Below are positions 58,090-64,000 of a DNA stretch of 64,000 bases, in pieces. A program made the translations under genes and the position numbers. The DNA is from Microbacterium sp. BK668 (GTDB taxonomy: Bacteria > Actinomycetota > Actinomycetes > Actinomycetales > Microbacteriaceae): the NCBI RefSeq assembly GCF_004362195.1, contig NZ_SNWG01000001.1, positions 2,418,001 through 2,482,000 on the forward strand, read 5' to 3'. A model generated the notes under the pieces. It was not told the DNA's origin. It did no database searches and saw nothing but the letters and a program-made list of their open reading frames with translations. How positions within the stretch are numbered: the stretch's first letter is position 1; every line of letters begins with the position of its first letter.

Positions 58090-59276
58090 CGGCATCCGAC
58101 CTGGTCCGCACGGCCGCTCGCCGTGCCCTCGCCCCCGTCCGGTCGTATCCCGACGCCGACGACCCGGACTTGGCTGCGCGCGTCGTCTGGAGTCACCTCG
58201 TCGAGCCCGGCGACGCGGTCGCGGGCCGGCTGCTCGCCGAGCTGTCGCCGGCCGAGGCCCTCGACGCCGTCACGGGGAGAGAGCTCCTGCCCGCCGCGGC
58301 CGTCACGGCGAAGGAGCTGGCCGACGGCCGGAAGAGATGGATGCCGCGCCTCTCGGCCGAGGCGGTCGCGGCGTCACTGGACGTCGCCGCCCGGGCGGGC
58401 GTGCACCTGATCGTCCCCGGCGACCCCGAATGGCCCGCGCAGGTCGGCGATCTCGGAGCTCACGCGCCGATCGCGCTGTGGGTGCGGGGCGATCCGCGTT
58501 CGCTCGCGGGTCTGCAGCCGTCCGTCGCCATCGTCGGAGCTCGAGCCGCCACAGCGTACGGCGACCACGTCGCGATGGAGCTGGCAGCCGACCTCGCGGG
58601 TTCCGGCATCCCGATCGTGTCGGGAGCCGCGTACGGCATCGACGGCTCCGCGCATCGGGCTGCGCTCGCGTCCGGCGGCGTCACCGTAGCGCTGCTCGCC
58701 GGCGGCGTCGATCGTCCGTACCCGTCCGGCCACGCCCAGCTCATCGAGCGGATCACCGAGGCCGGGGCGGTCGTGAGCGAGGTCCCGTGCGGGTCCTCGC
58801 CCACGAAGTGGCGTTTCCTCCAGCGGAACCGCCTGATCGCCGCTGTGTCCGGCGTCACCGTCGTCGTCGAGGCGGGATGGCGGAGCGGCTCGCTCAACAC
58901 CGCCGCCCATGCGCTCCAGCTCGGCAGAGTCGTCGCTGCCGTGCCCGGCCCGATCACGAGTGCCGCGTCGGCCGGAGCCCACCGCCTCCTCCGCGACGGC
59001 GCGGTGTGCGTGACGAGCGCCGACGACGTGAGGGAGCTGCTGGGCCGCGACACGGCCGCCGGCGGCAGCACGCCGAGCGCCGACGACAGGCCGCCGACCG
59101 ACGACCGGTCGCGGGTCCGCGATGCGCTGAGCACCCGCGCCTGGCGGGACGCCGATGAGCTCGCGCGACGCAGCGGGATGTCGGCGGGCGACGTGGAGGG
59201 GCTCCTCGGCCTCCTGCTCCTCGGGGGCGAGGTCCAAAGCGGCTACCTCGGCTGGCGACGCGTGCTGCCCGGGTGA
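58086..59276 (+). CDS. dprA: DNA-processing protein DprA
   Basis: A 396-residue protein that protects single-stranded DNA and loads RecA. It has a Rossmann-like core: VAIVGARAATAYGDHVA, SGAAYGIDGSAHRAAL, GGVDRPYPSGHAQLI, FLQRNRLIAAVSGVTVVVEA, GSLNTAAHAL. A C-terminal winged helix (STRAWRDADELARRSGMSAG) follows a linker rich in Asp/Pro. ATG 58086 overlaps the comM stop as ATGA. The stop codon lies within the left arm of a long terminator hairpin. Confidence 0.95.
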   Translation: MTASDLVRTAARRALAPVRSYPDADDPDLAARVVWSHLVEPGDAVAGRLLAELSPAEALDAVTGRELLPAAAVTAKELADGRKRWMPRLSAEAVAASLDVAARAGVHLIVPGDPEWPAQVGDLGAHAPIALWVRGDPRSLAGLQPSVAIVGARAATAYGDHVAMELAADLAGSGIPIVSGAAYGIDGSAHRAALASGGVTVALLAGGVDRPYPSGHAQLIERITEAGAVVSEVPCGSSPTKWRFLQRNRLIAAVSGVTVVVEAGWRSGSLNTAAHALQLGRVVAAVPGPITSAASAGAHRLLRDGAVCVTSADDVRELLGRDTAAGGSTPSADDRPPTDDRSRVRDALSTRAWRDADELARRSGMSAGDVEGLLGLLLLGGEVQSGYLGWRRVLPG

Positions 59277-59316
59277 TCGGACGGCCGGGAGCGCCCCGCC
59301 GGCCGTCCGATCACCC
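59271..59316 (+). terminator. dprA terminator, 18-bp perfect stem
   Basis: 59271-59288 pairs without mismatch with 59299-59316 around a 10-nt loop. The left arm includes the dprA stop codon (59274-59276). No T tract. Confidence 0.75.
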
Positions 59317-59397
59317 GCACCGCATCGTCCGGGGCGACGGCCGGCGAGACCGGAGCGGCGTGGCGCGCAGGAGAGGAGGGCGAGGCATGCTGTCACC

Positions 59398-60303
59398 ATG
59401 CGGATCACCGAGGCGACGGATGCCTTCGCCCGGCATCTGACGGATGTCAGACGCCTCTCGCCGGCCACGGTGCGCGCGTATCGCTCTGACCTCGCCGATC
59501 TCGCCGACTCCGTCGGGGATGCGCCGCTCGACGAGATCGATCTCGAGCATCTGCGTGAGTGGCTGTGGCGGGCGACGAAGCGCGGCGATGCGCGCTCGAC
59601 CCTCGCGCGTCGCACAGCAGCGGCGCGAGGCTTCTTCACGTGGGCGTCGGAGTCCGGACTGATCGCCGCCGACCCCAGCCTGCGCCTGGTGGCGCCCAAG
59701 CGAGGCACGACGCTCCCGCGCGTCGCGACCGCCGACGCGCTCGGCGCCGTGCTGGACTCCCTGCAGCAGACGGCCGCGGAGGGGGATCCGGTGGCGCTCC
59801 GCGACCACGCCCTCCTCGAGACCCTCTACGGCGCCGGGATCCGTGTCGCAGAGCTGTGCGGCCTCGATCTCGACGACCTCGATCACGCCCGACGGACCGC
59901 ACGGGTCACGGGCAAGGGGTCGAAGGAACGGGTCGTGCCGTTCGGCGCACCCGCCGCCGTTGCCCTGGACGCCTACCTCGTGCGCGGACGTCCGGCACTG
60001 CTCGCACGAGGAGACGATCCGACGGGCGAGCGCGCGCTCTTCCTCGGCGCGCGCGGCCGGCGCCTCGGACCCCGCGCGGCGTACGACGTCGTGTCGCGAA
60101 CCCTCGGACCCGTGGTTGGTTCAGCGGTGGGTCCGCACGCGCTCCGCCACTCCGCTGCGACGCATCTGCTCGACGGTGGGGCGGACCTGCGAACGGTTCA
60201 GGAGATCCTCGGCCACGCGAGCCTCGGCACGACCCAGATCTACACGCACGTCTCGAGCGAGCGCCTCGCCGCGACCTACCGGCTCGCGCACCCGCGCGCG
60301 TGA
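59398..60303 (+). CDS. xerC: Tyrosine recombinase XerC
   Basis: A 301-residue site-specific recombinase for chromosome-dimer resolution. It has a SAM-like N-terminal domain ([20 protein letters not shown]). The catalytic residues lie in [11 protein letters not shown] (Arg), [13 protein letters not shown] (Lys), [14 protein letters not shown] (His-x-x-Arg), [10 protein letters not shown] (His) and the nucleophile IYTHVS (Tyr). CATGCT ends 6 nt before ATG 59398, a weak version of the leaderless -10 pattern. No mobile-element genes surround it, so the housekeeping role is most likely. Confidence 0.93.
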   Translation: MRITEATDAFARHLTDVRRLSPATVRAYRSDLADLADSVGDAPLDEIDLEHLREWLWRATKRGDARSTLARRTAAARGFFTWASESGLIAADPSLRLVAPKRGTTLPRVATADALGAVLDSLQQTAAEGDPVALRDHALLETLYGAGIRVAELCGLDLDDLDHARRTARVTGKGSKERVVPFGAPAAVALDAYLVRGRPALLARGDDPTGERALFLGARGRRLGPRAAYDVVSRTLGPVVGSAVGPHALRHSAATHLLDGGADLRTVQEILGHASLGTTQIYTHVSSERLAATYRLAHPRA

Positions 60304-60323
60304 GGGCCGCGTCCGGATCCTCG

Positions 60324-60854
60324 TCAGCTGCAGCAGGGGAGGAGCACCGCGCGCGGGACGCCGCCGAGCAGAAGCAGGGGGTTGATGTACTCGCCGTTCC
60401 GGCGCACACCGAAGTGGAGGGTTCCCGGCGCCGCGTGACCGCCGGCTCCCACCTCCCCGATCGGCTCGCCGTGGTGGACGGCGGCACCCGGCTCCAGGCG
60501 CGAGGAGACCGGCTCGAGTGTCGTCACGAGCCCGTCGCCGTGATCGATCGTGACGAGAGACCGGTCTGCGACCACGCCGGAGAAGGCCACGACGCCGTCT
60601 GCCGGCGCCACGACGAGCGTGTCATCCATGGGCCGCAGGTCGATGCCGCGGTGGCCCGGGGCGTAGCGATGCGCCGGCTGGACGTACGGCTCGACGATCC
60701 GGAAGGGCGAGACCGGCCACGTCCAGTCCACACCGCTCGGGCTCTGGCCGCGGGCGGAAGCTCCGGGCGCGGCGGCGATCGCGGCGCAGGCGACCGCCGC
60801 ACACGCGACCGCGACGGTGGCCATCAGGCGGGCGGGGAGTGGAAGGCGCGACAT
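60324..60854 (-). CDS. Secreted M23 (LytM)-like protein with altered zinc motif
   Basis: A 176-residue protein with a signal peptide (hydrophobic residues 7-30, Ala-x-Ala site near ASA) followed by a LytM-like domain. The first motif HxxxD is present (HRGIDLRP). In the second motif the usual HxH reads TLHFGVR, so the first histidine is Thr. The end [12 protein letters not shown] is typical of the family. It is probably a degenerate or unusual peptidoglycan hydrolase or a binding or activator protein. CAGGAT on the minus strand lies 6 nt before ATG 60854. Convergent with xerC and divergent from rpsB. Confidence 0.8.
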   Translation of the reverse strand: MSRLPLPARLMATVAVACAAVACAAIAAAPGASARGQSPSGVDWTWPVSPFRIVEPYVQPAHRYAPGHRGIDLRPMDDTLVVAPADGVVAFSGVVADRSLVTIDHGDGLVTTLEPVSSRLEPGAAVHHGEPIGEVGAGGHAAPGTLHFGVRRNGEYINPLLLLGGVPRAVLLPCCS

Positions 60855-61205
60855 CCGCCGATCCTGTCCGCCTGCGCGGGGGAGGACGCCGGTCAGCGAG
60901 GATCCGTGGATGCCGCGGCCCGCCGGCCGGCTGGGGAGGACGGCCGTCGACGGCATCCGGGCGAGGGGCGTCGCCTGGTACACTGGGACGGCACCCCGCT
61001 CGACGGGGTGACTCCGCGTGCCCAGAGCGCTGCGACCTTCGACCGGTCATCGATCCGGACGGAGCGAGCGGTGCGGCATCCACTCCCACCGGTCCCGAAG
61101 CGAGAACGCTTCGGGCGGGCGTGTGCCGGGCACCAGGCTCGCCGGCCATCGGCTCGGCGCGAACAACCGCAAGCGGCGCATCAGCGCCAGAACAGGAGAA
61201 CGGCC
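60855..61205 (+). promoter_or_regulatory. rpsB promoter and long structured leader
   Basis: This 351-nt gap has no gene. TACACT (60979-60984), preceded by TGG, is an extended -10. The leader would be about 215 nt. It contains hairpins CACCCCG/CGGGGTG (60992-60998 with 61004-61010) and CCCGAAGCG/CGCTTCGGG (61094-61102 with 61107-61115, loop AGAA). AGGAGAA before ATG 61206 is the ribosome binding site. A leader of this size suits autoregulation by S2. Confidence 0.5.
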
Positions 61206-62213
61206 ATGGCCGTCGTCACGATTCGCCAGCTGCTCGACAGCGGCGTGCACTTCGGGCACCAGACCCGCCGGTGGAACCCGAAGGTCAAGCGCTTCATCCT
61301 CACCGAGCGCAGCGGCATCCACATCATCGACCTTCAGCAGTCGCTGACGTACATCGACAAGGCGTACGAGTTCGTCAAGGAGACGGTCGCCCACGGCGGC
61401 ACCATCCTCTTCGTCGGCACCAAGAAGCAGGCCCAGGAGATCGTCGCCGAGCAGGCGACGCGCGTCGGCCAGCCCTACGTCAACCAGCGCTGGCTCGGTG
61501 GCCTCCTCACGAACTTCCAGACGGTGTCCAAGCGCCTCGCGCGCATGAAGGAGCTCGAGGAGCTCAACTTCGACGACCCGGCTGCGAGCGGCTTCACCAA
61601 GAAGGAGCTCCTCATCAAGCGCCGCGAGCTGGACAAGCTCCACAAGTCGCTCGGGGGCATCCGCAACCTGCAGAAGACGCCGTCGGCGATCTGGGTCATC
61701 GACGCCAAGCGCGAGCACCTCGCCGTCGACGAGGCTTCGAAGCTCGGCATCCCCGTGATCGGCATCCTCGACACCAACGCCGACCCGGACGAGTTCCAGT
61801 ACCCGATCCCCGGCAACGACGACGCGATCCGCTCCGTGAGCCTGCTCACGCGCATCATCGCCGACGCCGCGGCCGAGGGTCTCATCCAGCGCCACAACCC
61901 GACGGACGAGGCCGCCGAGGCCGAGCCGCTCGCCGACTGGGAGCGCGAGCTCCTCGAGCAGGGCTCTGAGGCCGCCGTCGCGGGCGCGGCCGACGTGTCG
62001 ATCGCCGCCACCGAGACCGCCGCGGACGCCGCCGGCGCCGCTGCGCACGACGAGGCCGTGGCCGCCGCGGCCGGCGCGTCGGCCGACGAGGTCGCCGCCG
62101 CCGAGGCCGAGACCGTCGCGGTCGACGCCGAGGCCGTCGCGGACGCCGTCGAGGCCGAGGTCGCCGACACCGACCTGACCGAGGCCGCCGAGGCTTCGGA
62201 CGCCGTCAAGTAA
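61206..62213 (+). CDS. rpsB: 30S ribosomal protein S2
   Basis: A 335-residue S2. The signature [20 protein letters not shown] is at the N terminus, with [50 protein letters not shown] and [20 protein letters not shown]. The core ends near residue 245. The last 80-90 residues are a low-complexity Ala/Glu/Asp/Val tail found in many actinobacterial S2 proteins. It is followed by a perfect hairpin and tsf, the usual pair. Confidence 0.97.
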   Translation: MAVVTIRQLLDSGVHFGHQTRRWNPKVKRFILTERSGIHIIDLQQSLTYIDKAYEFVKETVAHGGTILFVGTKKQAQEIVAEQATRVGQPYVNQRWLGGLLTNFQTVSKRLARMKELEELNFDDPAASGFTKKELLIKRRELDKLHKSLGGIRNLQKTPSAIWVIDAKREHLAVDEASKLGIPVIGILDTNADPDEFQYPIPGNDDAIRSVSLLTRIIADAAAEGLIQRHNPTDEAAEAEPLADWERELLEQGSEAAVAGAADVSIAATETAADAAGAAAHDEAVAAAAGASADEVAAAEAETVAVDAEAVADAVEAEVADTDLTEAAEASDAVK

Positions 62214-62237
62214 CGGTTCCCCTCCACCAGCTACGCT

Positions 62238-62266
62238 TCGGCGGGGCCGCAGAGCGGCCCCGCCGA
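62238..62266 (+). terminator. rpsB-tsf intergenic hairpin
   Basis: Perfect 13-bp stem, 62238-62250 with 62254-62266, and an AGA loop. It lies 24 nt after rpsB and 42 nt before tsf. Without a T tract it may be a partial terminator or an mRNA-stability element. Confidence 0.6.
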
Positions 62267-62308
62267 GGCATCCCACGAGAACTTCCCACAAGCAAGGAGC
62301 CGCCACCC

Positions 62309-63136
62309 ATGGCAAACTTCACGATCGCCGACATCAAGGCCCTGCGCGAGCAGCTGGGCACCGGCATGGTCGACACCAAGAAGGCCCTCGAGGAGGCCGA
62401 CGGCGACCTCGAGAAGGCCGTCGAGATCCTGCGCCTGAAGGGCGCGAAGGGCAACGCCAAGCGCGCGGACCGCTCGACGAGCGAGGGCCTGATCGCCGCG
62501 AAGCAGCAGGGCGACAAGGTCACGATCCTCGAGCTCAACACCGAGACGGACTTCGTCGCGAAGAACGAGCGCTTCATCGCCCTCGCCGACAAGGTCCTGG
62601 ACGCCGCGGCCGCCGCCGGTGCGGACTCGGCCGAGGCGGCTCTCGCCGCCCCGGCCGGCGACAAGACCGTGGCCGAGCTCATCTCGGACGAGGCCGCGAT
62701 CATCGGCGAGAAGGTCGAGCTCCGTCGCGTGCGCACGCTCTCGGGCGACAAGTTCGAGATCTACCTGCACAAGACCAGCAAGGACCTCCCGCCGCAGGTC
62801 GGCGTCGTCCTGGCGTACACGGGCGATGACGCCGAGACGGCGCGCAGCCTTGCTCAGCACATCTCGTTCGCCAACCCCTCCTACCTCAGCCGCGACGATG
62901 TCCCGGCCGACGAGGTCGAGAAGGAGCGCCAGATCGTCACCGAGATCTCGCGCAACGAGGGCAAGCCCGAGGCCGCCCTCCCGAAGATCGTCGAGGGTCG
63001 CGTCAACGCCTTCTTCAAGCAGGTGTCGCTGCTCGACCAGGACTACGCCAAGGACAACAAGCTGTCCGTCGCGCAGGTCGCGAAGGACGCCGGTCTCACC
63101 CTCACCGACTTCGCTCGCTTCAAGGTCGGCGCGTAA
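62309..63136 (+). CDS. tsf: Elongation factor Ts
   Basis: Guanine-nucleotide exchange factor for EF-Tu. The 275-residue product has the signature [20 protein letters not shown] and [34 protein letters not shown] and the C-terminal coiled part [26 protein letters not shown] lies upstream of ATG 62309. It ends in a very strong terminator before pyrH. Confidence 0.97.
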   Translation: MANFTIADIKALREQLGTGMVDTKKALEEADGDLEKAVEILRLKGAKGNAKRADRSTSEGLIAAKQQGDKVTILELNTETDFVAKNERFIALADKVLDAAAAAGADSAEAALAAPAGDKTVAELISDEAAIIGEKVELRRVRTLSGDKFEIYLHKTSKDLPPQVGVVLAYTGDDAETARSLAQHISFANPSYLSRDDVPADEVEKERQIVTEISRNEGKPEAALPKIVEGRVNAFFKQVSLLDQDYAKDNKLSVAQVAKDAGLTLTDFARFKVGA

Positions 63137-63143
63137 CCCCGTC

Positions 63144-63177
63144 GAAAGGCCCGCATCGGATCCGATGCGGGCCTTTC
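63144..63177 (+). terminator. tsf terminator, 34-bp perfect palindrome
   Basis: 63144-63160 and 63161-63177 are perfect reverse complements (17 bp), from GAAAGGCCCG to CGGGCCTTTC, with the run TTTCTC at the end. This is the hairpin closest to a classical intrinsic terminator in the window. Confidence 0.85.
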
Positions 63178-63261
63178 TCATGCTCGGCGCCGGGTGCCCG
63201 CCCGTCGTCACCGAACCTGCACAGTTTCGATAGTCTGCAATTCGCGACGAGAGGATCCCAC

Positions 63262-63981
63262 GTGATCGATGAAGCGACCGGACGCCGCCGCGTCCTCCTG
63301 AAGCTCTCCGGTGAGGCGTTCGGCGCGGGACAGCTCGGCGTGAACCCCGACGTCGTCGGTCAGATGGCCCGCGAGATCGCCGCGGCCGTCGACCGCGTCG
63401 AGATCGCCGTCGTCGTCGGCGGCGGCAACTTCTTCCGCGGCGCCGAACTCAGCCAGCGGGGAATGGACCGCGGCCGCGCCGACTACATGGGCATGCTGGG
63501 CACCGTCATGAACGCCCTCGCCCTGCAGGACTTCCTCGAGCAGGCCGGCGCAGCCACGCGCGTGCAGTCGGCGATCTCGATGACGCAGGTCGCCGAGCCC
63601 TACATCCCCCGCCGCGCCGAGCGGCACATGGAGAAGGGCCGCGTCGTCATCTTCGGCGCGGGGGCGGGCCTGCCGTACTTCTCGACCGACACCGTTGCGG
63701 CGCAGCGCGCTCTCGAGACGAAGTGCGATGAGATCCTCGTGGCCAAGAACGGGGTGGACGGCGTGTACACGGCCGATCCGCGGACGGATGCCTCGGCCAC
63801 CCGCATCGACGAACTCACCTACTCCGATGCCCTTCTGCGGGGACTCAAGGTCGTCGACTCGACGGCCTTCAGTCTGTGCATGGACAACGGGATCGACATG
63901 CGCGTGTTCGGAATGGAGCCGGCGGGAAACGTCACGAAGGCGCTGCTCGGCGAATCCATCGGCACGCTCGTCACGGTCTGA
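63262..63981 (+). CDS. pyrH: Uridylate kinase (UMP kinase)
   Basis: Phosphorylates UMP to UDP; bacterial hexameric kinase of the amino-acid-kinase fold. Landmarks are [81 protein letters not shown] and the C-terminal [16 protein letters not shown]. The product has 239 residues. GTG 63262 has GAGAGGA upstream, and GATAGT near 63229 is a possible -10. frr usually follows but is outside the window. Confidence 0.96.
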   Translation: MIDEATGRRRVLLKLSGEAFGAGQLGVNPDVVGQMAREIAAAVDRVEIAVVVGGGNFFRGAELSQRGMDRGRADYMGMLGTVMNALALQDFLEQAGAATRVQSAISMTQVAEPYIPRRAERHMEKGRVVIFGAGAGLPYFSTDTVAAQRALETKCDEILVAKNGVDGVYTADPRTDASATRIDELTYSDALLRGLKVVDSTAFSLCMDNGIDMRVFGMEPAGNVTKALLGESIGTLVTV

Positions 63982-64000
63982 GCGGGTGCGCCCGACTAGA

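Noticed and set aside
59398..60303. XerC-like gene as a phage or integron integrase
   Set aside because: No att-like repeat, tRNA gene or phage gene is nearby, and the context and length fit the housekeeping recombinase.

Overview
The window looks like a contiguous piece of chromosome from a high-G+C Gram-positive bacterium, most likely a Microbacterium-like member of the Microbacteriaceae. The basis is the strong G/C third-position bias and a set of actinobacterial families: DUF3515 lipoprotein beside ddl, DUF2469 beside rnhB, DUF2004, an MSMEG_6728-family protein, cysteine-free actinobacterial L32, and an NnaR-type HemD regulator. No rRNA, tRNA, CRISPR array, transposase or phage gene was seen. 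Most of the window is core housekeeping DNA.

Layout. 1-5158: end of an acyltransferase gene, gpsA, ddl, a DUF3515 lipoprotein, thiL, rsmD and a second acyltransferase. 5222-10469: recG, coaD, DUF177, rpmF, rnc, mutM. 10480-13325: a minus-strand group with two tandem double-GNAT proteins, an 85-residue unknown and a 37-codon small ORF behind a good promoter. 13499-19562: smc, a lipoprotein, ftsY, DUF2004, MSMEG_6728. 19603-23970: lipA/lipB, a TetR-VOC fusion and ffh. 23972-25085: a DUF559 nuclease-like gene bracketed by inverted 78-nt palindromic repeats, which is the most mobile-looking object here. 25124-27996: YbdK-type ligase, then rpsP-khpA-rimM.

28036-44063 carries nitrate and nitrite assimilation in two blocks: a fused nitrate reductase/flavoprotein with a NarK transporter, then nirB-nirD-cobA-nnaR. 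trmD and a large sortase-anchored surface protein lie between the blocks, so trmD is cut off from rimM. GTnAC/GAAAC half-sites at 11-nt spacing, resembling GlnR operators, lie in front of each nitrogen transcription unit. In the proposed pathway nitrate enters by NarK, is reduced to nitrite by the fused enzyme and to ammonium by NirBD. CobA makes the sirohaem precursor and NnaR probably co-regulates.

44119-51983: pyk, then glgX-treY-treZ, which would convert glycogen or maltodextrins to trehalose. 52017-63981: map, a membrane protein, rplS, lepB, rnhB, DUF2469, yraN, comM, dprA, xerC, an M23-like protein, rpsB, tsf and pyrH.

Two regulatory themes recur. Many genes have a TANNNT hexamer 6-9 nt before the start codon and no usable Shine-Dalgarno, as expected for leaderless mRNAs. 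Transcription units often end in long perfect G+C-rich hairpins without a T tract. The three r-protein units (rpsP, rplS, rpsB) instead have long leaders with inverted repeats.
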